A program made the position numbers and the translations under genes. A model generated the notes under the pieces. That model had not been told where the DNA came from. It saw nothing but the letters and a program-made list of their open reading frames with translations, and made no database searches. A stretch of 64,000 nucleotides of DNA from Paraperibacillus marinus (lineage in GTDB: Bacteria > Bacillota > Bacilli > Bacillales > DSM-1321): NCBI RefSeq assembly GCF_046237605.1, contig NZ_CP143542.1:1674001-1738000 (forward strand), read 5' to 3'. Each line of letters starts with the position of its first letter. The stretch's first letter is position 1. Shown piece by piece: positions 15,567 through 23,531 of the stretch.

Positions 15567-15753
15567 AAAGAAGACTTGCTGGCTGGCGAGCGGTTGCTGC
15601 GACAGAAGCTCAGTCGCACTTATGCGTTAGCCAAGATAAGTCGGGCCGGCTATGGGAAGTGATCTATCTTCCCATAGGGCTTAGCTTATGGCTCGAGGTT
15701 CGAAAGCCTTGCAGCTGGATCAGGGAGTCTCGCACCATCCGCTCCAATCAACT
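15567..15753 (-). repeat. Dispersed repeat A, copy 2, inverted relative to copy 1
   Basis: Runs AAGACTTGCTGG, GGCGAGCG, GCGACAGAAGCTCAGTCGC, TTATGCGTTAGC, then GGCTCGAGGTTCGAAAGCC: the reverse complement of the repeat at 10335-10709, with a single copy of the 66-bp unit. Holds a local hairpin (TATGGGAAG/CTTCCCATA). No gene is seen between 15333 and 15871. Confidence 0.8.
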
Positions 15754-15871
15754 TTGTAAAATAATACAATCTCCTTACAAATCTTATTAAAAACAATGAT
15801 CTTTTTAAAAAGAATTTTTTTATAGTATGGGCAAGTTTAAATCGCTTATTCCAGTCAAGAGGAGGAACGAC

Positions 15872-16147
15872 ATGGCGGAACATACATATGAAGAACTTTT
15901 AAATAGTTATCTTTCTATCTGGAAAAACCGGGCAGCGGGCCAGGCGCCTGTAACAAATCAAGAGGAAATGTTGCTTGAGTTGATCAAAAGGGAGCTTTTG
16001 GATGAAAATTCCCATCCCAGGATAAGAAAGAAGAAAGAAGAGAAATTTGTCAGCAGTTTAGTGCGCCTGTCTGAATCACAGCTCTCGCTCGCTGAGAAAG
16101 GTTCTTTATTAGGAGTTTATACGAAGGTATATAAGGAGCTTCTTTGA
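15872..16147 (+). CDS. Hypothetical protein
   Basis: 91 residues starting at ATG 15872, chosen because GAGGAGGAACGAC lies just before it. Predominantly helical and charged (KRELLDENSHPRIRKKKEEKF), no signal peptide, no recognised motif. It stands alone after the repeat block; a terminator follows at 16312. Confidence 0.65.
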   Translation: MAEHTYEELLNSYLSIWKNRAAGQAPVTNQEEMLLELIKRELLDENSHPRIRKKKEEKFVSSLVRLSESQLSLAEKGSLLGVYTKVYKELL

Positions 16148-16311
16148 ATTATACCGTTAACCTTTGTAACATTTATGTAATATAGATTACAAAAACCGGT
16201 GTGCTGAAAAACTGTCAATAGCCTCTTTCTTAGCAGGTGCTGGAATTCCGGCTAAGCCTAACCATAAAAAGATAAATCTATAAAACGCGCCAAAATTAGA
16301 CAGCGCTCTCT
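16148..16311 (+). other. Intergenic region with internal stems, unassigned
   Basis: Between the hypothetical gene and the terminator at 16312 there is no reading frame. CTTAGC/GCTAAG around a GGAATTCC-containing loop, and the near-palindrome GTAATATAGATTAC, suggest RNA structure. It does not fit a riboswitch class I know. The stretch from 16339 to the ykwD start holds only a possible -10 (TATGAT near 16423). Confidence 0.35.
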
Positions 16312-16338
16312 AACCCTTTCTGGCAAAGGGTTTTTTTT
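16312..16338 (+). terminator. Strong intrinsic terminator upstream of ykwD
   Basis: AACCCTTT/AAAGGGTT around a short loop followed by eight T. Confidence 0.85.
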
Positions 16339-16479
16339 GTATTTTTTCTTCTGAAGTCATCGTGAGGATCATGGAGAAGGTTATTGGTAAACTGTGCCTG
16401 AAATATTACGAAAATCCTATGTTATGATGTTTTTGCAGGCAAGACAAACACAAAAAACGAAATAGGGGGAAATAATAGA

Positions 16480-17160
16480 ATGAAACAGAAATTCTTATTA
16501 TCAATCGCAGCAGCTGCGGCAATCTCAATTTCAGGGGCAGCAGCAACTCAAGCTGACGCTTCTACTATTAATTACTCAAAACCGACTGTCATGCAGTTTA
16601 ATAGCTATCAGGACCTCACAAAATATGTGAATGAAAACCTGACAAAATATCAAAAAGTTCAAATGCCGGCTAATGACTGCTTCACAGGTCAAGCACCAGC
16701 AAAAAAAGCAGCACCAGCACCAAAAGCAGCACCAGCACCAGCTGAAAAAGCAGCACCAGCACCAGCCCAGACTGCTAACGAACTTAGCGCTTTTGAACAA
16801 AAAGTTGTCGAGCTGACAAATGCAGAGCGTTCAAAACAAGGCCTGGCAGCGCTGAAAGTTGATACAGACCTCAGCAAAGTGGCCCGTACTAAATCTCAGG
16901 ATATGCATGATAACAAGTATTTCGACCATAACAGCCCAACTTATGGATCTCCATTTGACATGATGAAGAAATTTGGAATCAGCTATAAATCAGCAGGAGA
17001 AAACATTGCACAAGGACAGCCTACTCCTGAAGAAGTTGTAAAAGCATGGATGAACAGCTCAGGCCACCGCGCCAACATCCTTAACAGCGGCTACACTCAT
17101 ATCGGTGTCGGCTATGTAGAAGATGGACATTACTGGACACAACAATTCATCTCTAAATAA
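16480..17160 (+). CDS. ykwD: Secreted CAP/SCP-domain protein (YkwD-like)
   Basis: 226 residues. Signal peptide with an Ala-rich core (LLSIAAAAAISISGAAATQADA), a 45-residue N-terminal region, a low-complexity linker built from Ala-Pro-Ala-Lys repeats (about 68-98), then a CAP domain with NAERSKQGLAAL, DHNSPTYGSPFDMM, GENIAQG, HRANILNSGYTHIGVGY. This layout is that of the Bacillus YkwD group. CAP proteins are extracellular; the bacterial function is uncertain. AGGGGGAAATAAT precedes the ATG. Monocistronic, with terminators on both sides. Confidence 0.9.
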   Translation: MKQKFLLSIAAAAAISISGAAATQADASTINYSKPTVMQFNSYQDLTKYVNENLTKYQKVQMPANDCFTGQAPAKKAAPAPKAAPAPAEKAAPAPAQTANELSAFEQKVVELTNAERSKQGLAALKVDTDLSKVARTKSQDMHDNKYFDHNSPTYGSPFDMMKKFGISYKSAGENIAQGQPTPEEVVKAWMNSSGHRANILNSGYTHIGVGYVEDGHYWTQQFISK

Positions 17161-17174
17161 GATATATGTTTATT

Positions 17175-17212
17175 AAAAGGACTAAGTGATTTTTTGCTTA
17201 GTCCTTTTTTTA
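17175..17212 (+). terminator. Terminator after ykwD
   Basis: AAAAGGACTAAG pairs with CTTAGTCCTTTT, followed by more T. Confidence 0.9.
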
Positions 17213-17689
17213 TTCTTTGGAAACATTTATTTCGGAGTATTGCATATCCTCGTTCTTAGGTATTTTCACTTCCAGAATTCCTTCCTTATATACGGCTTGG
17301 GCCCCTTTCTTTTTAACCAGTGAAGGCAGAGTCACAGTCCTCCTGTCCTCGGATCCGGGAAGGCCCTCGAGAATCAGCTGGTTGGAGGTGTGGAAAATCT
17401 TCAGCTTATCTAATGGAGCTGATTCCTTTATTGGAATTCTCACATACACGTTATCATGAGTCTCAAAAACAGAAGCGGAAGAGTCAGATGCTGCTTGTTT
17501 GCCCTGCCCTCCGCTCGCCCTGAAGTTGAAGTCAGGTGCAGAATCCTGCCCAGCAAACATCTTCTCTGCATGAGCTGCAAATTGAGAGAAAAAATTTCCC
17601 ATGAGAGGATCCATATCTTTAGACTGCATATTCTTAAGCATCTCACCAGCCTGTTTATTGAAAGGGAAAAGCATATTCCATGGAAACAT
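17210..17689 (-). CDS. Hsp20/alpha-crystallin family protein, GerT/CotP-like
   Basis: 159 residues. The C-terminal half is an alpha-crystallin-type beta sandwich (VYVRIPIKES..., LILEG, VTLPSLVKKKGAQAVYKEGILEVKIPK); the N-terminal half starts MFPWNMLFPFNK, which recalls Bacillus GerT, a coat-associated Hsp20 relative needed for efficient germination. That identification is tentative. AAGGAG lies seven bases before the ATG. Convergent with ykwD and sharing the terminator region between them. Confidence 0.75.
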   Translation of the reverse strand: MFPWNMLFPFNKQAGEMLKNMQSKDMDPLMGNFFSQFAAHAEKMFAGQDSAPDFNFRASGGQGKQAASDSSASVFETHDNVYVRIPIKESAPLDKLKIFHTSNQLILEGLPGSEDRRTVTLPSLVKKKGAQAVYKEGILEVKIPKNEDMQYSEINVSKE

Positions 17690-17828
17690 TCCTAACTTCT
17701 CCTTTCAAGTATCCAACATAAAACAGTTGGTTATCCGCTATTATAGTATGCAGCCGGAAGATAATCGTTATTTATCTGCCATAATTTTGTTTTTAGACGC
17801 TTTTTTTTCTTATCGCATCCATGGTGGA

Positions 17829-17866
17829 GTTTGAACAAGAAATTGAATTCCGCTGGAGACACCCCA
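17829..17866 (-). repeat. Fragment of dispersed repeat B, copy 3
   Basis: GTTTGAACAAGAAATTGAATTCCGCTGGAGACAC-type sequence matches the outer 34 bases of copy 2 (from 15379) at most positions; the remainder of the repeat is missing. Confidence 0.6.
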
Positions 17867-17928
17867 CCAATTAATTTTGTTTAATCATAATATTTCCTCA
17901 CGATTCCATAAAAAACTGCAATCTGAGC

Positions 17929-17953
17929 AAAAAAAAGAGGACTTTACGTCCTA
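17929..17953 (-). terminator. Terminator of the MATE transporter gene
   Basis: On the minus strand AGGAC/GTCCT around GTAAA, followed by CTTTTTTTT. Confidence 0.8.
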
Positions 17954-17964
17954 GTTTTCATTGA

Positions 17965-19326
17965 TTATCCTTTTTGCCACTCATCTTGTTTCCGGCGCTG
18001 GACGGAAATGAGTCTGAAGGACAGTGTGACAGCGCCGGCAGCAAGGCCAGTAATCAACCCTATCCAATAACCGAAGGCACCAAGGCTTGTGTGCGCCGCA
18101 AAAAGATAGCCGGTTGGCAGCCCGATGACCCAGTAGGAGACCAGTGACATGACAAGCGTCACATTCACATCCTTATAACCCCTGAGAGCACCCTGAATGG
18201 GAGCTTGTAAGGCATCGGAGAGCTGAAAGAAAAGAGCGAAAATAAGGAATGAGGAAGTCATTTTCAATACTTCGGGATCATTCGTATATAGCCCGGCAAT
18301 CTGTTCTCTTAAGGCAAACAGCACAAAGCCGCAGAGAAAGGCAAGGCAGACAGCCATGCTTATGCCGATATAAGCATATTTAACGGCATCGCGTATCCGC
18401 TTGGCACCTGCTTCAAAACCCACGACAATGGTGAGGCTCATCGAGATGCTGAGAGGAATCATGTACAGGAACGAGGCAAAATTCAGTGCCGCTTGATGTG
18501 AAGCTATGACCACAGTGCTGTAATTGCTCATTAATAGGGTGACAGCTGAAAAGATGCTCGTTTCAAAGAAAATCGAAAAACCGATGGGTACGCCAATTTT
18601 CAGGATGGAAAGCCATTCCTTCAGTGAAATGTTGTAAAATACCCGGAGTACCCTGAAGCGGATGAATGGTTCTTTTGAATAAATGACATAAAGAGCAATA
18701 AGGGTCAAAGCCCAGTATGTGGCGGCAGACGCATAGCCTGCCCCTATTCCCCCAAGTCTTGGGAATCCCAGATTCCCGAATATCAGCACATAATTCAAAA
18801 AGATGTTGATTGGCAGGGAGAGCAGGGTGATAAACATAGAAACCTTTGTTTCACCGAGGGCATCTATATAAGCCCGTAAAGCATTATAGACAAAAAGCGG
18901 CACCATGCCGAAGGATAAAGCTTTTAAAAAGCCATGGGCAATTTCCCTGACTTCCGGTGCCAATTTCATGGCGTCAAGTACTGGCCCGAGAGCGAATGAT
19001 CCGATTACAATGACAACCAGTGCCATGAAAAAGGACAAATAAATTCCCTGTGTAACCGAAAAGCTTACTTCCCTGTGCTTCCCCCCGCCTATCTGCTGGG
19101 CGACAATCGGTGTAACCGCAAGCAATATTCCGCTCAGCCCGGTGAATATAGGAGTCCAGAGGGAGCTGCCGATTGCAACACCGGCAAGATCAGAAGGCCC
19201 GGCATTGCCGGACATCATTGTATCAAAAAAAGTCATTGAGAAAATCCCGAGCTGTGTTAAAAGAATTGGCAGCAGGATTTGGAAAAACTGCTTTAGTTTT
19301 TCTTTATTTGTCTGTGTCTTTTGCAT
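17965..19326 (-). CDS. MATE-family multidrug/Na+ antiporter (NorM-like)
   Basis: 453 residues with about 12 hydrophobic segments and the MATE repeat pattern in both halves: FSMTFFDTMMSGNAGPSDLAGVAIG, LSGILLAVTPIVAQQIGGGKH, and FFQLSDALQAPIQGALRGYKDV in the second half. It would export cationic drugs or toxins from the cytoplasm with Na+ or H+ influx. Divergent from the MurG paralogue with 108 bases between. No binding regulator is adjacent, so substrate and control are open. Confidence 0.93.
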   Translation of the reverse strand: MQKTQTNKEKLKQFFQILLPILLTQLGIFSMTFFDTMMSGNAGPSDLAGVAIGSSLWTPIFTGLSGILLAVTPIVAQQIGGGKHREVSFSVTQGIYLSFFMALVVIVIGSFALGPVLDAMKLAPEVREIAHGFLKALSFGMVPLFVYNALRAYIDALGETKVSMFITLLSLPINIFLNYVLIFGNLGFPRLGGIGAGYASAATYWALTLIALYVIYSKEPFIRFRVLRVFYNISLKEWLSILKIGVPIGFSIFFETSIFSAVTLLMSNYSTVVIASHQAALNFASFLYMIPLSISMSLTIVVGFEAGAKRIRDAVKYAYIGISMAVCLAFLCGFVLFALREQIAGLYTNDPEVLKMTSSFLIFALFFQLSDALQAPIQGALRGYKDVNVTLVMSLVSYWVIGLPTGYLFAAHTSLGAFGYWIGLITGLAAGAVTLSFRLISVQRRKQDEWQKG

Positions 19327-19434
19327 AATTTACCTCTGGTTCGCTAAATTCAATAATGAAAAGAATTATAGCACAAAACATGATGGCTTTGCGATAAAAT
19401 GGAAGTATACATAAAAACTACAAGGGGCAGGATC

Positions 19435-20502
19435 ATGAAAAAACGAATTGTATTTACAGGCGGGGGATCCGCGGGACATGTGTCAGTAAATGCCGCCCTT
19501 ATCCCTGTATTTATAAGAAATGGATGGGATGTCGTCTATATTGGATCCCGCAAAGGAATAGAGAGGGAAATCATTGAGGAGAATTTTCCGGAAATTGCTT
19601 ATTATAGTGTGCCTGCCGGCAAGCTGCGCCGCTATTTTTCCTGGCAGAATTTTAAGGACCCATTTATGATACTTGGAGGCATTATTCACTCAAGCAGAAT
19701 TCTTAGGAGGCTGAAGCCCGATCTGATTTTCTCTAAAGGCGGGTTCGTTTCTGTTCCGGTGGTCCTGGGAGGGCGTCTTCTAAAAATCCCGGCCGTCATC
19801 CATGAATCAGATTACACTCCCGGTCTCGCCAACCGTATGTCTTTCCCGTTCTCCCGGGCAGTCTTCACCACTTTTGAGGAAACAAGCAGCTATCTTAGAG
19901 GAAAGAAAACAATCCACGCCGGAGCCGTTCTTCGAGATGGGGTATTTACAGGGAATAAGGAAAAGGGATTGGCGCGATGCGGCTTTACAGATAAAAAGCC
20001 AGTCCTTGCCATTATGGGCGGTAGTCTCGGAGCAAGGAGCATCAACCAGGCTGTGGAACAAAGCCTGCCGGAACTCCTCAAAACGTTTCAGGTTATTCAT
20101 TTCTGCGGAAAGGGAAATGTCAGGGAGGACTTGATACAGGAGGGATATGCTCCATTCGAATTTGTTCATGAAGGGCTATTTGATATGGCAGCTTCAGCAA
20201 GCCTGGTCGTTTCCCGTGCCGGCTCCAACTCCATTTTTGAATTCCTGGCATTGCAAAAGCCGATGCTACTAATTCCCCTGTCAAAATCACAATCAAGGGG
20301 CGACCAGATCATCAACGCTGCCAGCTTTGAAAAGGCCGGGTATTGCCGGACCATTCAGGAGGAAGAGCTGACGAAGGAAAATTTCCTGCAGACCATTGCA
20401 GACCTTTATAAGAACAAAGAAGCGATGGAAGAGAACATGCAGACTGGCAGGCATTTCACCAGGACAGATGAGATGTACCGCCTGCTGACAGGTTTGTTGT
20501 GA
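19435..20502 (+). CDS. MurG-family UDP-GlcNAc:lipid I glycosyltransferase paralogue
   Basis: 355 residues. N-terminal Gly-rich FTGGGSAGHVSVNAALIP, then FSKGGFVSVPVVLGG, HESDYTPGLANR, and the C-terminal donor site region MGGSLGARSINQ, SRAGSNSIFEFL, LSKSQSRGDQIINA. All are hallmarks of MurG, which adds GlcNAc to lipid I on the inner membrane face. It is isolated from any mur/div cluster, so it is likely a second copy, as in the Bacillus cereus group. ATG 19435 with AGGGGCAGG upstream is chosen over a 12-codon longer start. Confidence 0.9.
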   Translation: MKKRIVFTGGGSAGHVSVNAALIPVFIRNGWDVVYIGSRKGIEREIIEENFPEIAYYSVPAGKLRRYFSWQNFKDPFMILGGIIHSSRILRRLKPDLIFSKGGFVSVPVVLGGRLLKIPAVIHESDYTPGLANRMSFPFSRAVFTTFEETSSYLRGKKTIHAGAVLRDGVFTGNKEKGLARCGFTDKKPVLAIMGGSLGARSINQAVEQSLPELLKTFQVIHFCGKGNVREDLIQEGYAPFEFVHEGLFDMAASASLVVSRAGSNSIFEFLALQKPMLLIPLSKSQSRGDQIINAASFEKAGYCRTIQEEELTKENFLQTIADLYKNKEAMEENMQTGRHFTRTDEMYRLLTGLL

Positions 20503-20537
20503 GGAAAACGCTTAGTCCGAAAATAGTCATGCACACC

Positions 20538-20571
20538 CACCCTCTTTCATAAGCTAATCCTATAGAGGGTG
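20538..20571 (+). terminator. Hairpin between the MurG paralogue and the DUF2639 gene
   Basis: CACCCTCT/AGAGGGTG across an 18-base loop. No T-run follows; the next gene's ribosome binding site (AGGGGGAG) begins immediately after, so it may be a weak terminator or a translational element. Confidence 0.45.
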
Positions 20572-20583
20572 AGGGGGAGACGA

Positions 20584-20733
20584 ATGGCTTATAAATACTC
20601 CAAAGGGTGGTTCATTCAGCAGCTGAAGGCAGCAGGTATATCCAAGCATCCTGTTGAGCGGAGGAAACTTGAACTATACAGAATCCATGTGCTTAGGAAC
20701 CTTTATGCAGAACTGGGGAATGAGGATAGATAA
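20584..20733 (+). CDS. YflJ/DUF2639 family small protein
   Basis: 49 residues, MAYKYSKGWFIQQLKAAGI..., with HPVERRKLELY and VLRNLY, the signature of a small basic Bacillus family (YflJ-like, DUF2639). The function is unknown. AGGGGGAG provides a strong ribosome binding site. It ends at a bidirectional terminator. Confidence 0.85.
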   Translation: MAYKYSKGWFIQQLKAAGISKHPVERRKLELYRIHVLRNLYAELGNEDR

Positions 20734-20740
20734 ATAAAAA

Positions 20741-20772
20741 GGAACAGTGTGTTATGCACTGTTCCTTTTTAT
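20741..20772. terminator. Bidirectional terminator
   Basis: GGAACAGTG/CACTGTTCC around a 7-base loop with A-run on the left and T-run on the right; serves the small gene and the convergent acetyltransferase. Confidence 0.9.
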
Positions 20773-20786
20773 GTCAATTACAAGCT

Positions 20787-21350
20787 TTAAGCCTCGAGAA
20801 GCTGCTGATCTGGATCTTCTGTCTGATTCTCCACCCGTAGCATGTGAAAGGTGTATAGATCCTTCGGTATTTCATATAAGTCGAAAATAGGCTCTTGCCC
20901 ATTTAATTTTTCATAAAGAACTTTTCTCGTATCATTGGCTGCGATGGCATATGGCAGCTTTTTTGCTGCATTCACAGAGCGCTGATTGACTTTCCGGATG
21001 CGAAGGAAAATATGATTGATGGACAAGTCATAAAATACCTCATTAAAGAAGGCTTCCTTAGCCGCCTGATTATAGCCCTTTCCGTGAAATTCCTTCCCAA
21101 GCCAGGTGCCCAGGAATCCAGCATTCTCTTCGATGTCAAATAGGGAAATGGTGCCGATTGGGTTGCCCCATTCATCCGTGATGGTCCTGGATATAAGCTC
21201 GCCGCGTTCCTCAGCTTCGATCGTCTGTTTTGTTACAAACAAATATTCTTCGTAAGATTGAACTTTCTGGCGTACAAACGGGAAAACATCCGGATGGGTC
21301 ATTAATTCATAAAGAGCATGGCAATCTGATAATTCTCTTTTCTTCAACAT
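20787..21350 (-). CDS. GNAT-family N-acetyltransferase (RimJ/RimL type)
   Basis: 187 residues from ATG 21350, preceded by GGAGGG on the minus strand; a longer frame to 21428 exists but lacks a site. The fold pattern is GNAT: GNPIGTISLFDIEENAGFLGTWLGKEFHGKGYNQAAKEAFF includes the acetyl-CoA loop (KEFHGKGYNQ), and LRIRKVNQRSVNAAKKL is the RimJ/RimL-like hallmark NxxS...A.KLG variant. The substrate is unknown. A tRNA-like element and an inverted repeat lie within 170 bases upstream on the same strand and could belong to its leader. Confidence 0.85.
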   Translation of the reverse strand: MLKKRELSDCHALYELMTHPDVFPFVRQKVQSYEEYLFVTKQTIEAEERGELISRTITDEWGNPIGTISLFDIEENAGFLGTWLGKEFHGKGYNQAAKEAFFNEVFYDLSINHIFLRIRKVNQRSVNAAKKLPYAIAANDTRKVLYEKLNGQEPIFDLYEIPKDLYTFHMLRVENQTEDPDQQLLEA

Positions 21351-21395
21351 TAAATAATCCCTCCGTGTCTTGAGGGCAGATTTCACTCCAAAGAG

Positions 21396-21447
21396 CCCAC
21401 CCTCGAAATTTTTCAACAAATTCAGCATTAAAAAATTTCGGGGTGGG
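21396..21447. repeat. Inverted repeat overlapping the 3' part of the tRNA-like element
   Basis: CCCACCC-T-CGAAATTTTT (21396-21413) against AAAAATTTCGGGGTGGG (21431-21447): 17 pairs with a one-base bulge and a 17-base loop. The right arm is the same sequence that forms the T-stem 3' strand and acceptor strand of the tRNA-like fold, so the two structures exclude each other. Confidence 0.7.
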
Positions 21448-21516
21448 AATCGAACCCACTAGAACCGGATGTACCGATGGCTCACCATTTGCCTTCCCTA
21501 GTGCTGCAGCCCCGAT
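21437..21516 (-). ncRNA. tRNA-like structured element of unknown function
   Basis: Read on the minus strand, the 80 bases end in a perfect T-arm (GTGGG TTCGATT CCCAC, with the conserved TTCRANY loop) followed by CCCCGAA, which pairs with TCGGGG at the 5' end as an acceptor stem; a run of six T comes one base later. The middle does not make a normal D-arm or anticodon arm; instead CACTAG and CTAGTG can pair, partly competing with the T-stem. It may be a pseudo-tRNA, a small RNA, or a regulatory leader of the acetyltransferase gene. I cannot assign an Rfam class by eye. Confidence 0.4.
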
Positions 21517-21650
21517 TCAGGCGAAAAGGTGCTGCGGTTTGAACATGTAAATGTCATTTATATGATAAATAAATATACCATACGAACGTATAATACTAAA
21601 AAAATGAATAAAAGGAAATAGGTAAATTTATCATTTTTTTCGCCAAAATT

Positions 21651-22787
21651 CTACGTTTTTTTATAGATGATAGAACCGTCAATCATGGTGAAGAGCGGGA
21701 CTGCCTGGAAATGAAAAGGGTGGCGGGTCCAAAGGACAAGATCTGCATCCTTTCCAGCCTCTATGCTCCCGATTCTCCCGGACAGACCGAGATTGCGGGC
21801 GGGGTTGATGGTAATGCCCTCAATTGCATTCTGTTCCGGGAGGCCTTCCCTGACAGCAATGGCAGCACAGACATTCAGGTATTGAATCGGCGTGTAAGGA
21901 TGATCGGTTGTGATGGAAACTTCCAGCCCATGCCGGGACAAAATCTTATAGGTTTCCCAGCTCTTATTCTTCAGCTCGACCTTTGACCTCCGCGTCAAAG
22001 TTGGCCCCACTGATACCTTTAAGCCAAGGGGAGCCAGCTCCTCGGCTATCAGATGGCCTTCCGTGCAATGCTCAATCCGGAGGTCCAGATCAAACTCTTC
22101 TGCAAGGCGGACTGCGGAAAGAATATCATCAGCACGATGGGCATGGATCCGGACAGGGAGCTCCCGGTTCAATGCTTTTATAAGCGGAGCCATCCTTACA
22201 GAGTCAGGATTGCCGGAATTTTTTGCGGAGTGAAATGTTTCCCTCAGCATTCCCATGATCCCCATTCTGGTAATTGAATCTTTATTCGAATTGCTGTGAG
22301 TTCTTTTTGGATTTTCACCCAAAGCAATTTTAAGGCCCGCCATCTCCTTAATAATCATGGAGCTGATACTTTTCCCGTACGTTTTAATCACAGAAGTGGT
22401 ACCTCCGATAACATTCGAGCTTCCAGGCATAACATGGGCAGCCGTGATTCCGTATTTTACAGCATCTGAAAATGCCTGATCAAAAGGGTACACACCATCG
22501 ATGGCCCTGATATGGGGAGTCAGGGCTTCAATGGTTTCATTCGCATCATTCCCGGCCCAGCCAGTACCCTCATCATATAATCCAAGATGGGTATGAACAT
22601 CAATAAAGCCAGGGAATAAATAGCCATGCCGGCAGTCAATGCTAGGCAGGGAGGTTCCGGAATGCAAAGCCTCAAGATTATAGCCAACTTCCTTGATTTT
22701 TCCATTCTCAATCAGTACTTCTGCACCTTTTATAGGAGAACTTGTGACGGGATAAATATATGCGTTTTTCAATAACAGCCTGTTCAT
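21651..22787 (-). CDS. Amidohydrolase family protein (imidazolonepropionase-like)
   Basis: 378 residues. N-terminal beta-rich LLLKNAYIYPVTSSPIKGAEVLIENGKI, metal motif GFIDVHTHLG (HxH), RIHAHRADDI and RIEHCTEGH (further metal His), and TTDHPYTP with the Asp; C-terminal NPARNLGLSGRIGSIEAGKDADLVLW. This is a complete metal-dependent amidohydrolase of the cyclic-imide/imidazolonepropionase-related group that also includes peptidase-like members. The substrate is unknown; the hut imidazolonepropionase in this window is a separate gene. GGGATTGAGG precedes the ATG. Confidence 0.88.
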   Translation of the reverse strand: MNRLLLKNAYIYPVTSSPIKGAEVLIENGKIKEVGYNLEALHSGTSLPSIDCRHGYLFPGFIDVHTHLGLYDEGTGWAGNDANETIEALTPHIRAIDGVYPFDQAFSDAVKYGITAAHVMPGSSNVIGGTTSVIKTYGKSISSMIIKEMAGLKIALGENPKRTHSNSNKDSITRMGIMGMLRETFHSAKNSGNPDSVRMAPLIKALNRELPVRIHAHRADDILSAVRLAEEFDLDLRIEHCTEGHLIAEELAPLGLKVSVGPTLTRRSKVELKNKSWETYKILSRHGLEVSITTDHPYTPIQYLNVCAAIAVREGLPEQNAIEGITINPARNLGLSGRIGSIEAGKDADLVLWTRHPFHFQAVPLFTMIDGSIIYKKT

Positions 22788-23361
22788 TGCCTCAATCCCT
22801 TCTTAAAATGAGTTCAAAGACTCCTTGTGCGGAGGATGTCAGGATCGCCTTCAGCCTTTGATTAAAGTCAGGACTTTTTTGCAGCTCTATATGAAAACAT
22901 CCATAGGGAAAATGAAACCTGCTTTTATCTTGAGATAAAGTCCTGCCATTCGGTCTCGCCCGGGACATAAATAAAAGGATAAACCTTAATATGAAAATGA
23001 CAGAAAAATTCATCCTGAGTCATTTATATTCATGTATGAATTCGAATAAACCTGTGCTTTAAACGCGGGGTGTACCAGAATAAATCCTTGATTCCTTAGG
23101 ACAAAAGGGGAAAGAAAAAGGAGCAGCTCATCGGGCGGCCAGCCGCATTTCAAAACCTGAACTTTATCGACAGACAGTCCCTTCGCCGGCCAAGGAATGA
23201 CGGCATTCATTGCATTGGGGAGGGGGTGATGAGAAATTTGTAGGAATTTTTGTTGTTTCAATTATGGGAAAAGGCGGTATAAAAGGGTTACATACTAATA
23301 AGACAGAATTTTACTGCTCGGGTCGTTATAAATTCTAAGTTTAGTAAAGGAGTGTTTGGAT
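22788..23361. other. 574-bp region without a confident gene; possible decayed minus-strand coding sequence
   Basis: On the minus strand two abutting frames (23261-23010 and 23013-22792) together look coding-like but neither has a ribosome binding site, the first relies on a TTG, and a third frame (MTQDEFFCHFHIKVYPFIYV...) is open across the junction, as expected for a frameshifted remnant. I recognise no family. Just before 23362 on the plus strand there is ordinary leader sequence. Confidence 0.3.
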
Positions 23362-23478
23362 ATGGTAATCAAAGCAGGAAGCTGGAGAATGCTTTCAACA
23401 CAGGATAAGATGTTCATACTAAAGGCGGTAAGCGGGTTGTCAAAGCGGAAAAAGCATGAAGGATATGTAGCTATATGA
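23362..23478 (+). CDS. Small hypothetical basic protein
   Basis: 38 residues, MVIKAGSWRMLSTQDKMFILKAVSGLSKRKKHEGYVAI. AAAGGAGTG sits eight bases before the ATG and a terminator-like hairpin follows within 15 bases, which together support a real small gene. Possibly amphipathic helical. No family recognised. Confidence 0.5.
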   Translation: MVIKAGSWRMLSTQDKMFILKAVSGLSKRKKHEGYVAI

Positions 23479-23488
23479 AAAGTTAGCA

Positions 23489-23531
23489 GGTGGCCTCTAA
23501 ATCCTTATTGATTTATTGGTCATCTTTTTTT
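23489..23531 (+). terminator. Terminator after the 38-residue gene
   Basis: GGTGGCC pairs with GGTCATC using two G-T pairs, followed by seven T. From here to 23666 I see nothing further. Confidence 0.55.

Noticed and set aside
16148..16338. c-di-AMP (ydaO/yuaA) riboswitch upstream of a cell-wall-related gene
   Set aside because: The conserved GGGG-A-CC and GGGTGAATCC-type core sequences are absent.
21396..21447. Attachment site of an integrated element at a tRNA 3' end
   Set aside because: The duplication is inverted, not direct, the copies are 17 bases apart and no integrase is nearby.
21437..21516. Ordinary tRNA gene
   Set aside because: T-arm and acceptor strand fit, but no D-arm or 7-base anticodon loop can be built in the remaining sequence.
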